A stretch of DNA of 64,000 nucleotides from Lysobacter silvisoli (GCF_003382365.1 NZ_QTSU01000001.1:1798001-1862000); one strand, 5' to 3'; shown: positions 9,323 through 20,800, counted from the stretch's first letter. The notes: generated by a model not told the origin, from the sequence alone. A program made the numbers and translations.

Positions 9323-11788
9323 ATGATGACGCGAACCCCTACTCGCCGCCTGCTCGCACTCGCCCTCGCCACGGCGCTGACCTCGGCCGCGGCACCCGCG
9401 TTGGCGCAGTCGGCCGACCCGTTCGCACTGGCCGGCGCGCCGGTGCGCGAGCCGGGTTCGTTCACCGTCAGCGACATCCGCGTCGACGGCCTGCAGCGCA
9501 TCTCCGCCGGTACGGTGTTCACCTACCTGCCGATCGAGCGCGGCGACACCATGGACGGCGCCAAGGCCGGCGAGGCCATCCGCGCGCTGTACAAGACGGG
9601 CTTCTTCGAAGACGTGCAGGTCGGCCGCCAGGGCGACATCGTGGTGGTCACCGTGACCGAGCGTCCGGCGATCAACAAGCTGACCCTGACCGGCAACAAG
9701 GACATCAAGAGCGAAGACCTGCTGCGCGGCCTGAAGGAAGCCGGCCTGGCCGAAGGCGACACCTTCGACCGCCTGGCCCTGGACAAGGTCACCCAGGAGC
9801 TCACCAAGCAGTACAACAACCGCGGCAAGTACAACGTCGAGATCACCCCGACCGTGTCGCGCCTGGACCGCAACCGCGTCGACCTGACCATCACGGTCAA
9901 GGAAGGCAAGGCCGCCAAGATTCGCCACATCAATCTGATCGGCAACGAGAAGTTCGCCGAGGAAGACATCGTCGACAGCTGGGAGTCGCGCGAGCACAAC
10001 TGGCTGAGCTGGTACCGCCGCGACGACCAGTACTCGCGCGAAAAGCTCTCCGGCGACCTGGAAAAGCTCAACAACTACTACCTGGACCGCGGTTACGTCG
10101 ACTTCAACGTCGAGTCCACCCAGGTCGCCATCAGCGGCGACCGCCAGGACATGTTCATCACCGCCGGCGTCAGCGAAGGCGACCAGTACAAGATCTCCAA
10201 GGTCGAGGTCACCGGCGACACGGTGCTGCCCAAGGAGCAGATCGAGCGCCTGGTGATCGTCAAGGCCGACCAGGTGTTCTCGCGCCGCCTGCTGGAAATC
10301 AGCTCCGACGCCATCGTCGCCACCCTGGGCAACGTTGGCTACGCCTTCGCCCAGGTCAATCCGATCCCGGACGTGGACCGCGAGAACAAGACCGTCGGCA
10401 TCAACATGCAGGTGGTGCCGGGCCCGCGCGTGAACGTGCGCCGCGTGGTGTTCAAGGGCAACACCCGCACCGCCGACGAAGTGATGCGCCGCGAAATGCG
10501 CCAGTTCGAAGGCAGCTGGTTCTCGCAGGCCGCCATCGACCGCTCCAAGATCCGTCTGCAGGGCCTGGGCTACTTCGAGACCGTGGACGTGGAGACCCAG
10601 CCGGTGGCGGGCACCAACGACCAGGTCGACGTGGTCTACAACGTCAAGGAAACCACCTCGGGCAGCTTCGTGTTCGGCCTGGGCTTCTCCCAGCTGACCG
10701 GCCTGACCACGCAGATCCAGCTGTCGCAGGCCAACTTCCTGGGCAGCGGCAACCGCGTGTCGGTGCAGGCCAGCCGCAACGACTACCTGCAGCGTTACGA
10801 CTTCTCGTACACCAACCCGTACTTCACCGACGACGGCATGTCGCTGGGCTACAACCTGTGGTGGCGCGAGTTCGACAACTCCGACTACAACACCGCCCAG
10901 TACTCCACCACCAGCGGCGCGGCCCAGGTCGTGCTCGGCCTGCCGATCACCGAGACCGACACCGTCTCGGCCATGTTCGGCATCGACAGCAACGAGATCC
11001 TGGTCAGCCGCGGCGGCACCCCGCACAGCCTGGTCGACTACATCGACGCGCTGGGCCAGCGCACCTTCCACGCCTGGCGCGCCGAGTTCGGCTGGTCGCG
11101 CAACTCGCTGGACAACCTGCTCACGCCCACCCGCGGCATGCAGCAGCGCGTGTGGCTGGAAATGACCCTGCCCGGCTCCACCGTCGAGTACTACAAGCTC
11201 AACTACAACATCTCGAAGTTCTGGCCGATCTCGCGCCACTTCGTGCTCAACACCCGCGCCGAACTGGGCTACGGCGACAGCTACGGCGACGCCGTGACCC
11301 GCGTGCTGCCCGATCCGGACGGCGCCGGTCCCGGCTTCTCGCGCACGGTCACCGCCGACGGCCTGCCGTTCTTCGAGAACTTCTACGCCGGCGGCGTGCG
11401 CTCGGTGCGCGGCTTCACCGACAACACCCTGGGCCCGCGCGAAGGCGCCTTCGTCGGCGACACCTACACCCAGCCCATCGGCGGTTCGTTCAAGACCGTC
11501 GGCTCGCTGGAAATGTACTTCCCGACTCTGCTGGACACCCCGCAGGCGCGCGTGTCGGCGTTCATCGACGTGGGCAACGTGTACAAGGACTACGACGCCT
11601 TCGACGCCGGCGAACTGCGCGCGTCCACCGGCATCTCGCTGATGTGGCGTTCGCCGATGGGCCCGATCTCGATCAGCTACGCCTTCCCGATCAAGAAGGA
11701 GGACGCCAAGTACAACGCGTCCGGCCAGAAGATCATGGAAGGCGACGAAGTCGAGCGCCTGCAGTTCACCTTCGGCGGCACGTTCTGA
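9323..11788 (+). CDS. bamA: Outer membrane protein assembly factor BamA
   Basis: An 821-residue Omp85 protein, the central channel of the BAM complex that inserts beta-barrels. A signal peptide (RRLLALALATALTSAAAPALA) is followed by five POTRA repeats (about residues 40-440, the first opening FTVSDIRVDGLQR), then the barrel, ending in a C-terminal Phe (FTFGGTF) as expected for an outer-membrane barrel. The start is the paired ATG at 9323/9326, which puts the signal peptide at the N-terminus. An in-frame ATG at 9227 overlapping the rseP stop would add 32 residues ahead of it and is disfavoured. No skp gene lies between bamA and lpxD. Confidence 0.97.
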   Translation: MMTRTPTRRLLALALATALTSAAAPALAQSADPFALAGAPVREPGSFTVSDIRVDGLQRISAGTVFTYLPIERGDTMDGAKAGEAIRALYKTGFFEDVQVGRQGDIVVVTVTERPAINKLTLTGNKDIKSEDLLRGLKEAGLAEGDTFDRLALDKVTQELTKQYNNRGKYNVEITPTVSRLDRNRVDLTITVKEGKAAKIRHINLIGNEKFAEEDIVDSWESREHNWLSWYRRDDQYSREKLSGDLEKLNNYYLDRGYVDFNVESTQVAISGDRQDMFITAGVSEGDQYKISKVEVTGDTVLPKEQIERLVIVKADQVFSRRLLEISSDAIVATLGNVGYAFAQVNPIPDVDRENKTVGINMQVVPGPRVNVRRVVFKGNTRTADEVMRREMRQFEGSWFSQAAIDRSKIRLQGLGYFETVDVETQPVAGTNDQVDVVYNVKETTSGSFVFGLGFSQLTGLTTQIQLSQANFLGSGNRVSVQASRNDYLQRYDFSYTNPYFTDDGMSLGYNLWWREFDNSDYNTAQYSTTSGAAQVVLGLPITETDTVSAMFGIDSNEILVSRGGTPHSLVDYIDALGQRTFHAWRAEFGWSRNSLDNLLTPTRGMQQRVWLEMTLPGSTVEYYKLNYNISKFWPISRHFVLNTRAELGYGDSYGDAVTRVLPDPDGAGPGFSRTVTADGLPFFENFYAGGVRSVRGFTDNTLGPREGAFVGDTYTQPIGGSFKTVGSLEMYFPTLLDTPQARVSAFIDVGNVYKDYDAFDAGELRASTGISLMWRSPMGPISISYAFPIKKEDAKYNASGQKIMEGDEVERLQFTFGGTF

Positions 11789-11813
11789 CGGCCGCCGCCG
11801 CGTCGGGCGCGCC

Positions 11814-12866
11814 ATGCTGACACCGGATTTCACCGCGCCCGATTACACCGCGCGCGAACTGGCCGAGCGTTTCGCGCTCGGCCTGCGCGGCGACGGCGAA
11901 GTGCGGGTGCGCGGCGTGGGCACCCTGGCCCGCGCCGACAGCGGCCAGCTCGCGTTCCTGGCCAACCCCAAGTACCGCGGCCAGCTGGCCGACAGCGGCG
12001 CCTCGGTGGTGGTCATGCGCGAGGCCGATGCCGAGGGTTATGCCGGCACCGCGCTGATCGCCCGCGATCCTTACGCCGCGTTCGCGCGCCTGGCCGCGCT
12101 GTTCGAGCCGCGCCCGCTGCGCGAGCCCGGCATCCACCCGTCCGCCGCGATCGACCCCAGCGCCCAGGTCGCCGACGACGCCCACCTGGGCGCCTTCGTC
12201 AGCATCGGCGCGCGCAGCCGGATCGAGTCCGGCGCCGTGCTCGGCCCGGGCTGCATCGTCGGCGAGGACTGCGTGGTCGGCGCCGGCAGCGAACTGGTCG
12301 CGCGGGTCACCCTGGTCACCCGCGTGCGCCTGGGCCGGCGCGTGCTGATCCACCCCGGCGCGGTGCTGGGCGCCGACGGCTTCGGCCTCGCCCTGGCCCG
12401 CGACCCCGACAGCGAGCCGCACTGGATCAAGGTGCCGCAGCTGGGCGGGGTCAGCGTCGGCGACGACTGCGAGATCGGCGCCAACACCACCATCGACCGC
12501 GGCGCCATCGAGGACACCGTGCTCGAGGACGACGTGCGCCTGGACAACCAAATTCAGATTGGCCACAACGTCAAAATCGGTGCCCACACCGCCATGGCCG
12601 GCTGCTCGGCCGTGGCCGGCAGCGCCCGCATCGGCCGCTACTGCATGGTCGGCGGGGCCGCGGGCATCCTGGGGCACCTGGAGATCTGCGACCGGGTCAC
12701 GATCACCGCCATGAGCCTGGTGACCTCATCGATCCGCGAGCCCGGCGAGTATTCCTCGGGCACCCCGTTGATGGACAATCTGAGCTGGCGCAAGAACGCC
12801 GCCCGCTTCAAGCAGCTCGACGCGCTCGCACGGCGGGTGGCGGCTGCCGACAAGGAACCGAAATGA
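11814..12866 (+). CDS. lpxD: UDP-3-O-(3-hydroxyacyl)glucosamine N-acyltransferase
   Basis: A 350-residue trimeric left-handed beta-helix acyltransferase, the third step of lipid A synthesis. The N-terminal uridine-binding domain spans about residues 1-100. A run of hexapeptide repeats follows (for example [15 protein letters not shown]). The catalytic His lies in [17 protein letters not shown], and a C-terminal helical tail ends the protein. It starts 25 nt after bamA, and its stop overlaps fabZ by 4 nt (ATGA). Confidence 0.97.
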   Translation: MLTPDFTAPDYTARELAERFALGLRGDGEVRVRGVGTLARADSGQLAFLANPKYRGQLADSGASVVVMREADAEGYAGTALIARDPYAAFARLAALFEPRPLREPGIHPSAAIDPSAQVADDAHLGAFVSIGARSRIESGAVLGPGCIVGEDCVVGAGSELVARVTLVTRVRLGRRVLIHPGAVLGADGFGLALARDPDSEPHWIKVPQLGGVSVGDDCEIGANTTIDRGAIEDTVLEDDVRLDNQIQIGHNVKIGAHTAMAGCSAVAGSARIGRYCMVGGAAGILGHLEICDRVTITAMSLVTSSIREPGEYSSGTPLMDNLSWRKNAARFKQLDALARRVAAADKEPK

Positions 12867-13315
12867 CCGACGTGCAACTCCCGATCGACGTGCCGGCAAT
12901 CCAGAACCTGCTGCCGCACCGCTACCCCTTCCTGCTGGTCGACCGCGTGGTCGAGTTCGAACCGTTCAAGCGCGTGCTGGCGTACAAGAACGTTACCGCC
13001 AACGAGCCGTTCTTCAACGGCCACTTCCCCGGCCACCCGGTGATGCCGGGCGTGCTGGTGGTGGAGGCGCTGGCCCAGGCCGGCGGCATCCTGACCCAGC
13101 TGTCCACCCAGTCCAGCGCCGACGGCCGCCTGTTCTATCTGGTCAAGATCGACGGCGCCAAGTTCGTGAAGATGGTCGTCCCCGGCGACCGCCTGGAACT
13201 GGACGTGACGGTCAAGCGGGTGATCCGCAACGTCGCCATCTACACCGGCGTGGCGCGCGTGGACGGCGAACAGGTCGCCTGCGCCGAGATCGTCTGCGCC
13301 GAGGCCAAGGCCTGA
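12863..13315 (+). CDS. fabZ: 3-hydroxyacyl-ACP dehydratase FabZ
   Basis: A 150-residue hot-dog dehydratase of fatty acid elongation. It competes with LpxA for 3-hydroxyacyl-ACP, which explains its position among the lpx genes. The active-site helix segment [20 protein letters not shown] carries the catalytic His (residue 54) and Glu (residue 68). Overlap with lpxD suggests translational coupling; lpxA follows 8 nt after its stop. Confidence 0.97.
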   Translation: MTDVQLPIDVPAIQNLLPHRYPFLLVDRVVEFEPFKRVLAYKNVTANEPFFNGHFPGHPVMPGVLVVEALAQAGGILTQLSTQSSADGRLFYLVKIDGAKFVKMVVPGDRLELDVTVKRVIRNVAIYTGVARVDGEQVACAEIVCAEAKA

Positions 13316-13323
13316 GCGGCACG

Positions 13324-14106
13324 ATGAGCGCACAGATCCATCCCAGCGCGGTCGTGGACACCGGCGCCACACTCGGCACCGGCGTGCGCGTGGGCGCTTT
13401 CAGCTATATCGGCCCCGACGTCGAGATCGGCGACGGCACCGAAATCGGCCCGCACTGCGTGATCCAGGGCCCGACCCGGATCGGCCGCGACAACCGCTTC
13501 ATCGCCCAATGCGCGATCGGCGGCGAGCCGCAGGACAAGAAGTTCGGCGGCGAACGCACCGAGCTGGTCATCGGCGACCGCAACACCTTCCGCGAATTCG
13601 TCACCGTCAACCGCGGCACCGGCAACGGCGGCGGCGTGACCACGGTCGGCGACGACAACTGGCTGCTGGCCTACGTGCACGTGGCCCACGACTGCCGTGT
13701 GGGCAACCAGTGCGTGTTCTCCAACAACGCCACCCTGGCCGGCCACGTCGAAGTGGGCGACCACGTGATCCTCAGCGGCTTCGCCGGCATCCACCAGTTC
13801 TGCCGCATCGGCGCGCACGCCTTCATCGGCATGGGCGCCTTCGTCAACGGCGACGTGCCGCCGTTCGTGATGGTGGCCCAGGACGGTTACGGCCGCCCGC
13901 GCGGCATCAACAGCGAAGGCCTCAAGCGCCGCGGTTTCGACGCCGAGCGCATCGCCGCGATCAAGCGCGCCTACCGCGCCCTGTACGTGTCCGGCGCCAC
14001 CCTGGACGACGCGCGCGCCAAGCTGGCCGAACTGGCCGGCGACAGCGACGACGTGCGCGCGCTGCTGGCCTTCATCGACGCCGGCGAGCGGCCGCTGCTG
14101 CGCTGA
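13324..14106 (+). CDS. lpxA: UDP-N-acetylglucosamine O-acyltransferase
   Basis: A 260-residue left-handed beta-helix enzyme, the first step of lipid A synthesis. Hexapeptide repeats run from residue 3 to about 190, interrupted by the EFVTVNRGT loop. The catalytic His is residue 122 in [13 protein letters not shown]-terminal helical domain follows. Full length, no anomalies. It ends 11 nt before a strong stem-loop, which separates it from lpxB. Confidence 0.97.
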   Translation: MSAQIHPSAVVDTGATLGTGVRVGAFSYIGPDVEIGDGTEIGPHCVIQGPTRIGRDNRFIAQCAIGGEPQDKKFGGERTELVIGDRNTFREFVTVNRGTGNGGGVTTVGDDNWLLAYVHVAHDCRVGNQCVFSNNATLAGHVEVGDHVILSGFAGIHQFCRIGAHAFIGMGAFVNGDVPPFVMVAQDGYGRPRGINSEGLKRRGFDAERIAAIKRAYRALYVSGATLDDARAKLAELAGDSDDVRALLAFIDAGERPLLR

Positions 14107-14116
14107 AACCCAGACA

Positions 14117-14147
14117 GCCGATCCGGCGACATGCACGCCGGATCGGC
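14117..14147 (+). terminator. GC-rich stem-loop after lpxA
   Basis: Arms GCCGATCCGGC and GCCGGATCGGC (11 bp, perfect) with a 9-nt loop, 10 nt past the lpxA stop. It lacks a T-tract, so it may act as an attenuating or mRNA-stabilising hairpin within the lpxA-lpxB gap of 255 nt. Nothing else recognisable lies in that gap. Confidence 0.5.
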
Positions 14148-14361
14148 CGCTTTGGTGCCTTAATCGTGCCTACGACGCGACTCGTCGCCGCCCGAACCGC
14201 GATGGCGATCACGCGCTTTGGCAGGAAGTGACCGCCAAGGACGACGATGGCCGCGCGGCAAGGCACAATGCCGCAGGCAGCTCAGCCCCCGAGCTGACGT
14301 CCATGGCGCGCCGCTGTAGCGAACGCGCGGCGTGGGCACGAACCGGAGCCTCCCTTCGCCG

Positions 14362-15591
14362 ATGAACGCCACCGCCGCCCCCGATGCCGCCATCGACGAC
14401 ATCTTCCCCGCCCCGCCCCCGCCGCCGCGGCGCTTCGCCCTGGTCGCCGGCGAGGCCTCGGGCGACCTGCTCGGCGCCGGCCTGATCGCCGAACTCAAGC
14501 GCCGCCACCCGGGCGCGCTGTTCGTCGGCGTCGGCGGCGAGCAGATGCGCCAGGCCGGCCTGGACGCCTGGTACGACGCCTCGGAACTGGCGGTGATGGG
14601 CCTGTCGGAGGTGCTGCGCCACCTGCCGCGCCTGCTGCGCCTGCGCCGCGACCTGCGCAAGCGCGTGCTGGATTGGAAGCCCGACGTGTTCATCGGCATC
14701 GACGCGCCCGACTTCAACCTGGGCGTGGAGCGCTGGCTCAAGCAGCGCGGGGTCAAGACCGTGCACTACGTCAGCCCCTCGGTCTGGGCCTGGCGGGAGA
14801 AGCGCGCGGAGAAGATCGGCCGCAGCGCCGACCGCGTGCTGTGCCTGTTCCCGATGGAACCGGCGATCTACGAACGCCACGGCGTGGACGCGCGCTTCGT
14901 CGGCCACCCGCTGGCCGACGAGATGCCGCTGCAGCCCGACCGCGACGAAGCCCGCATGCGCCTGGGCCTGGACGACGAAGACCCGGTGCTGGCCTTGCTG
15001 CCGGGTTCGCGCGTGGGCGAGATCGAACGCCTGGCCGACGATTTCATCGGCGCCGCCGCGCGCCTGCGCGCGGCCGAGCCGCGCCTGAGCGTGGTCGCGC
15101 CCATGGCCAATGCCGGTGCGCGCGCCGCGTTCGAACGCAAGCTCGCCGCGCACCCCGACGCCGCCGCGCTGCGTCCGGCGCTGTACGTGACCGACGGCGG
15201 CGCGCGCACGGTGATGACCGCCAGCGACGTGGTCCTGCTGGCCTCCGGCACCGCGACCCTGGAGGCCATGCTGGCCAAGCGGCCGATGGTGGTGGCCTAC
15301 AAGGTCGCGCCGCTGACCTACACCCTGGTCAAGCGCCTGGGCATGCTCAAGGTCGATACCTATTCCCTGCCCAACGTGCTGGCCGGCGAACGCGTGGTGC
15401 CGGAACTGATGCAGCACGATTGCACGCCGGACAAACTCGCCGACGCCACCTTGGCCCTGCTGCGCGACCCGCAACGCGCGGCCGCATTGCCGACGCGCTT
15501 CGCCGCCATCCACCAGAGCCTGCGCCGCGACGCGTCCGCGCGCGCCGCCGATGCGGTCGCCGACCTGCTGCCCGCGCATGCGCACGCCTGA
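14362..15591 (+). CDS. lpxB: Lipid-A-disaccharide synthase
   Basis: A 409-residue GT19 glycosyltransferase joining UDP-2,3-diacylglucosamine and lipid X. The typical N-terminal block [18 protein letters not shown] is near residue 24. Further family motifs are [41 protein letters not shown] and [13 protein letters not shown]. The ATG at 14362 is chosen; a GTG at 14332 in frame would add ten residues. The 3' end overlaps rnhB by 14 nt. Confidence 0.95.
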   Translation: MNATAAPDAAIDDIFPAPPPPPRRFALVAGEASGDLLGAGLIAELKRRHPGALFVGVGGEQMRQAGLDAWYDASELAVMGLSEVLRHLPRLLRLRRDLRKRVLDWKPDVFIGIDAPDFNLGVERWLKQRGVKTVHYVSPSVWAWREKRAEKIGRSADRVLCLFPMEPAIYERHGVDARFVGHPLADEMPLQPDRDEARMRLGLDDEDPVLALLPGSRVGEIERLADDFIGAAARLRAAEPRLSVVAPMANAGARAAFERKLAAHPDAAALRPALYVTDGGARTVMTASDVVLLASGTATLEAMLAKRPMVVAYKVAPLTYTLVKRLGMLKVDTYSLPNVLAGERVVPELMQHDCTPDKLADATLALLRDPQRAAALPTRFAAIHQSLRRDASARAADAVADLLPAHAHA

Positions 15592-16231
15592 GGGCCAACT
15601 CGCGCTGGACTTGGCCGTCGCTCGCGGCGCGCAGCGCATCGCCGGCGTGGACGAAGCCGGGCGCGGCCCGCTGGCCGGCCCGGTGGTGGTGGCCGCGGTG
15701 GTGCTCGGCCCCGGCCGCACCCCGATCAACGGCCTGGGCGATTCCAAGCAGCTCAGCGCCGAGCGCCGCGAAGCGCTGTACGCGCGCATCGTCGAACGCG
15801 CACTGGCCTGGAGCGTGGTGTTCGTCGAGGTCGAGGAAATCGACCGCCTCAACATCTTCCAGGCCACCATGGCCGGCATGCAGCGCGCGGTGAGCGCGGT
15901 GGCCCATCAAACCGAACTGGCGCGCATCGACGGCAATGCCCTGCCGCGCGGCCTGCCCTGCCCCGCCGAAGCGCTGATCGGCGGCGACGGCCGCGACCGC
16001 GCGATCATGGCCGCCTCGATCCTGGCGAAAGTCTCGCGCGACCGGCACATGCGCGAACTGCATGCGCAATGGCCGCAGTACGGCTTCGACGAACACAAGG
16101 GTTATGGCACGCCGGCGCATTTGGCTGCGCTGGCCGCGCATGGGCCGTGCCCGCAGCATAGACGCAGCTTCGCCCCGGTGCGCGCGGCGTTGGGCTTGGG
16201 TGCGGCAGAGGCCGAAGCGCTGGGCGCTTGA
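15578..16231 (+). CDS. rnhB: Ribonuclease HII
   Basis: A 217-residue type 2 RNase H removing ribonucleotides from DNA and RNA-DNA hybrids. The catalytic motif [16 protein letters not shown] holds the Asp-Glu pair. Two further acidic positions lie in RIDGNALP and [18 protein letters not shown], and [18 protein letters not shown] is diagnostic for RnhB. An ATG at 15551 would extend it by nine residues into lpxB; 15578 gives normal family length. Last gene of the lpx block, followed by 800 bp of repeats. Confidence 0.96.
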   Translation: MRTPEGQLALDLAVARGAQRIAGVDEAGRGPLAGPVVVAAVVLGPGRTPINGLGDSKQLSAERREALYARIVERALAWSVVFVEVEEIDRLNIFQATMAGMQRAVSAVAHQTELARIDGNALPRGLPCPAEALIGGDGRDRAIMAASILAKVSRDRHMRELHAQWPQYGFDEHKGYGTPAHLAALAAHGPCPQHRRSFAPVRAALGLGAAEAEALGA

Positions 16232-16277
16232 TCTGCGCGGAACGCAATCGACGACGCAAGACCGCAGCTCCGCGTGC

Positions 16278-16870
16278 CCTCACCCCAACCCCTCTCCCGC
16301 AAGCGGGAGAGGGGCTAAAGCAGCAAGCCGCGTCGAATGCATCCCCTCTCCCGCTTGCGGGAGAGGGTTAGGGTGAGGGGATGAGCGCAGCGAATGCTCT
16401 TGATCTTCGCTCGGGCACCGAACTCGCCATGCCAATAGAAGACCCGTAGAGCCTGCCCCCGCGAAGGTGGGGGGCGGCGCACAGGAGGTGCGCCGTTTTT
16501 CGCTGGCACAGGATGTGCCATCGAAAAATCCCCGCGCCAACTCCGCTCTCGCACGGGAGCTCTGGTGTAGCGTTTTTCTTTGGTTACTTTCTTTTGACGC
16601 TTATCAAAAGAAAGTAACCCGGCCGCTTGCGGACGGAAGCTGTTGCTGTTGCTTCAACCAACACACCCAAACACCTTCGCGCGTTCGGAGCTGGTCGCGG
16701 CTCACGCCGCTCCTACCCCAAGGCGCCAGAGCAGACCCCACGCTGATCTAGGGCTTGGTCGTAGCTGCGGATTCGCGGCCGCAGCGTGCGCAGCTTCTAC
16801 AGGGGGTGCTCGTGGGATTCGTCGTGATTTTGGATTCTCGGTCGCGGCTTACGCCGCTCCTACCCCAAGG
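16278..16870 (+). repeat. Composite hairpin repeat, copy 2, with REP tail
   Basis: The core at 16278-16660 repeats the modules of copy 1 in the opposite orientation: palindrome pair (16278-16380), GGA-loop hairpin with T-tract (16475-16500), second GGA-loop hairpin (16504-16520), a hairpin with two 16-bp arms (16582-16597 with 16604-16619), then the GGAAGCTGTTGCTGTTGCTT tail. GTAG-type REP units follow in inverted form at 16693-16716 and 16840-16863, with a decayed one around 16745-16795. Copy 3 at 27220-27786 is similar over the whole length. No gene is supported in 16232-17052. Confidence 0.85.
16475..16500 (+). terminator. Terminator-like hairpin in composite repeat copy 2
   Basis: Arm CGGCGCAC, loop AGGAG, arm GTGCGCCG, then TTTTT. 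It is oriented to end transcripts arriving from rnhB, 244 nt past its stop. Confidence 0.6.
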
Positions 16871-17052
16871 CAAAGCGCGGCGCGACCGCCCATCGGCTGA
16901 ACGGGCGCCGCGTGCCCTACGTCACAGCGACTTTCCGCCCGCGCGTCCAGGCTGAGCAACCAAGCATGCTGCCACGGCATCCAAAGGACTGGGTCGAGGC
17001 GCCACCGGCCGGTGCCCGACACCTGCCCCCTGGCCGGAGACGGAGGTGCTCC

Positions 17053-17697
17053 ATGCGCATGCCCCATCCGACCCCCACCGCGCAGCCCTTGCCGTTCGAG
17101 TCCGGCGCCGATTCCCCGCCTGCGACCGAACCGGCCATGGCCCTGCGCCCGGCCGCGATCGCCGCCTTCGACGCCCTGGTCCACGAGCTCTACCCCGACG
17201 CCGCGCGCGTCGACGCCACCCGCCTGCAGCGCCTGGCGGCCTGGCTCAGCGCGATGCCGCCGGCGCAGGCGCGTGCGACCGTGGACGAACGCTTGCAGCG
17301 CCTGCAGGAACTGCGCGCGATGGACGCCGATCCCGACTGGGACAGCACACCCCCGCTGCGCGCGCGCCTGGGCAAACTGCTGGCCTACGTCGACGACGGC
17401 GACGACCTGATCCCCGACCGGGTGCCGCTGCTGGGCCTGCTCGACGACGTGCTGCTGGTGGAACTGGCCTGGCCCGCGTTCGCCGAGGAAGCCGAGGACT
17501 ACCGCGACTTCTGCGCCTATCGCGACAGCCACCGCCCGCAGGAACCACACCTGCAGGAGCATGGCGAGCCGCTGCGCGCGGCCTGGCTGCGCGAGCGCCT
17601 GGACGAGATGGCCCTGGCGCAGCACCGCGTGCGCGTGCACGATCACCACTACGCCCCCAGCTTCCACGCCGCCGAGTCGCCGTTCCGGGTGACCTGA
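17053..17697 (+). CDS. DUF1232 (YkvA-like) domain protein
   Basis: A 214-residue protein of unknown function. The recognisable part is residues about 105-140: a short hydrophobic segment DLIPDRVPLLGLLDD followed by VLLVELAWPAF, which has the D-LIPD-P-LG-LDD pattern of DUF1232/YkvA proteins. The rest is acidic and helical, with a Pro-rich N-terminus and an HDHH stretch near the C-terminus. The start is supported by GGAGG six nt upstream of the ATG at 17053; upstream in-frame codons run into repeat sequence. It stands alone between composite repeat copy 2 and the dnaE promoter region. Confidence 0.75.
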   Translation: MRMPHPTPTAQPLPFESGADSPPATEPAMALRPAAIAAFDALVHELYPDAARVDATRLQRLAAWLSAMPPAQARATVDERLQRLQELRAMDADPDWDSTPPLRARLGKLLAYVDDGDDLIPDRVPLLGLLDDVLLVELAWPAFAEEAEDYRDFCAYRDSHRPQEPHLQEHGEPLRAAWLRERLDEMALAQHRVRVHDHHYAPSFHAAESPFRVT

Positions 17698-17819
17698 GCG
17701 GGCGACCGGACGCGGCCGGAAGGCGCCGGCAACACGCGGGCAAAGCCGGCGATCGCCGCGCAACGGCGGCGATCGGCGCGGCCGGTCGCGGCCGGCGCGG
17801 GCGCCGGGAAAGTCAAGCC

Positions 17820-17847
17820 TTGTTCCCTGCGGCCGGGCTGCTAACCT
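17820..17847 (+). promoter_or_regulatory. Candidate dnaE promoter
   Basis: TTGTTC (17820-17825), a 16-nt spacer and TAACCT (17842-17847), 25 nt before the dnaE ATG. Both hexamers are imperfect, so this is tentative. Confidence 0.35.
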
Positions 17848-17871
17848 GCGGACTGTCACGCCGGCCGTCGC

Positions 17872-20800
17872 ATGTCCGCTCGCTTCGTTCATCTCCACCT
17901 GCATAGCGAATACTCGCTAGCCGACTCGACGATCCGCATCGGCGAGTTGGTCAAACGCTGCGCGGCCCTGGGCCAGCCGGCGGTGGCGCTGACCGACCTG
18001 GACAACCTGTTCGCGGCGGTCAAGTTCTACAAGGCCGCCGAGGGCGCCGGCCTCAAGCCCATCATCGGCGCCGACGTCGGCCTGGCCGACGGCAACGAAA
18101 CGCCCTCGCAGATGACCCTGCTATGCCGCGACCGCGGCGGCTACCTGACCCTGTCGCGCCTGCTCAGCCGCGCCTGGCTGGAAGGCCACCGTGTCGATGG
18201 CGTGGTGCTGCGGCCGGAATGGTTGCGCGAGGACAACGGCGGCCTGTTCGCGATGGCCGGCCGCCACAGCCTGGCCGGGCGCCTGGCCGTGGCCGGCCGC
18301 CACGAGCTGGCCGAGGCCTGGATCGCCGACTGGCAGGGCGTGCTCGGCGACCGCCTGCACCTGGAACTCACCCGCACCCGCCGCGACGGCGAGGACGCGT
18401 TCAACGCCTTCGCCCTGCACGCCTCGAGCAAGCGCGGCCTGGCGGTGGTGGCCAGCAACGATGCCCGCTTCCTCGACGCCGAAGGCTTCGAAGCGCACGA
18501 GGCGCGCGTGTGCATCGCCTCCGGCCGCGTGCTCGACGATCCCAAGCGCCCGCGCGACTACAGCGCCGAGCAGTACCTCAAGTCCAGCGAGGAAATGGCG
18601 CAGCTGTTCGCCGACGTGCCCGACGCGATCGACAACGCGCTGGCCCTGGCCACGCGCTGCAACGTCGAGCTCAAGCTGGGCGAATACGCACTGCCGGCGT
18701 TCCCGGTGCCCAGCGAGCACACCATCGAAAGCTGGCTGCGCAACTCCGCGCGCGACGGCCTGGAACAGCGCTTGGAAAAGGCGCCGCTGGCGCCGGGCAA
18801 GACCCGCCAGGACTACGACGAGCGCCTGGACGTCGAGCTGGACGTCATCATCAAGATGGGCTTCCCCGGCTACTTCCTGATCGTGGCCGACTTCATCAAC
18901 TGGGCCAAGGACCACGGCATTCCGGTGGGCCCGGGCCGCGGTTCCGGCGCCGGTTCGCTGGTGGCCTGGGCGCTGGGCATCACCGACCTGGACCCGCTGC
19001 CCTACGACCTGCTGTTCGAGCGGTTCCTCAACCCGGAACGCGTGTCGATGCCCGACTTCGACATCGACTTCTGCATGGACCGCCGCGACGAGGTCATCGA
19101 CTACGTCGCCGGCAAGTACGGCCGCGACCGGGTCAGCCAGATCATCACCTACGGCACCATGGCGGCCAAGGCGGTGGTGCGCGACTCCGGCCGCGTGCTC
19201 GGCCACCCCTACGGCTTCGTCGACGGCATCGCCAAGCTGATCCCCAACACCCTGGGCATCAGCCTGGACGACGCGTTGGGCGAGTCCGAAGCCGCGCGCA
19301 AGGACAGCAACCTGGCCTCGGCCGACCTGATCCAGCGCTACCACAACGAAGAGGACGTGCGCGACCTGCTCGACCTGGCGCGCAGCCTGGAAGACCTGAC
19401 CCGCAACGCCGGCAAGCACGCCGGCGGCGTGGTCATCGCGCCCTCGCCGCTGTCGGACTTCTGCCCGCTGTTCGCCGAACACGACGGCGAGGGCCGCGGC
19501 CGCAACCCGGTCACCCAGTTCGACAAGGACGACGTCGAAGCCGTCGGCCTGGTCAAGTTCGACTTCCTCGGCCTGCGCACGCTGACCATCATCGATTGGG
19601 CGGTGAAGGCGATCAACGAACGCCGCGCCGGCGCCGGCGAGGCGCCGCTGGACATCACCGCACTGGAGCTGGGCGACGTGCCCACCTACGAGCTGTTCGC
19701 GCGCGGCGACACCGTGGCCGTGTTCCAGTTCGAATCGCGCGGCATGCGCGAACTGCTCAAGCGCGCCAAGCCCGACACCTTCGAAGACATCATCGCGCTG
19801 GCCGCGCTGTTCCGCCCCGGCCCGCTGGGCTCGGGGATGGACCGCGAATGGGTCGACCGCAAGCACGGCCATACCGAAGTCACCTACCCGCACGATTCGC
19901 TGGAACCGGTGCTGTCGCCGACCTACGGCGTCATCGTGTACCAGGAACAGGTGATGCAGATCGCCCAGGTGCTGGCCGGCTACACGCTGGGCGGCGCCGA
20001 CATGCTGCGCCGCGCGATGGGCAAGAAAAAGCCCGAGGAAATGGCGAAGGAGCGCGCCAAGTTCGAGGCCGGTTGCGAAGAGCGCGGCATTCCGCCCAAA
20101 CAGGCGACGCCGATCTTCGACCTGATGGAGAAGTTCGCCGAGTACGGCTTCAACAAGTCGCACTCGGCCGCCTACGCCCTGGTCGCCTACCAGACCGCGT
20201 GGCTGAAGGTGCACTACCCGGCCGAGTTCATGGCCGCGACCTGCTCGTCGGACATGGACAACACCGACAAGGTGGTGAACTTCCTCGACGAAGCACGGGT
20301 GATGGGCCTGACCGTGCTGCCGCCGCACGTCAACGCCTCGGCCTACATGTTCGAGGCCATCGGCGACAACGAGCCGGGCAAGCCCGCGCGCGGCGACACC
20401 ATCCGCTACGGCCTGGGCGCGGTGAAGGGCGTGGGCCGCGGCGTGTGCGAGGCCATCGTCGAGGCGCGCCGCGCCGGCCCGTACGACGACCTCATGGATT
20501 TCTGCAAGCGCGTGGACAGCGGCAAGCTCAACCGCCGCGCGCTGGAAGCGCTGATCAACGCCGGTGCGCTCGATGGCCTGGGCAAGAACCGCGCGAGCCT
20601 GATGCTGCAGGTGCCCGAGGCGCTGCGCGCGACCGACCAGTTGGCCAAGGAGCGCGAGGCCGGCCAGGTCTCGCTGTTCGGCGGCTTCGAAGCCGCGGCG
20701 CCGGCGCTGCACCTGGACCTGCCCGAGACCGAGGAGTGGCCACTGGCGCAGCTGCTGTCGGGCGAGCGCGACACCCTGGGCCATTACCTCAGCGGCCACC

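Noticed and set aside
9089-11833. 914-codon minus-strand frame opposite bamA
   Set aside because: Antisense shadow caused by high GC and third-position bias. The plus strand encodes a clear BamA with signal peptide, POTRA repeats and terminal Phe.
16232-17052. Possible CRISPR-like array of short repeats
   Set aside because: Repeats are palindromes of mixed kinds without regular spacing or unique spacers, and no cas genes are nearby.
18121-20799. 892-codon minus-strand frame opposite dnaE
   Set aside because: Same kind of GC-driven shadow; dnaE is full length and intact.
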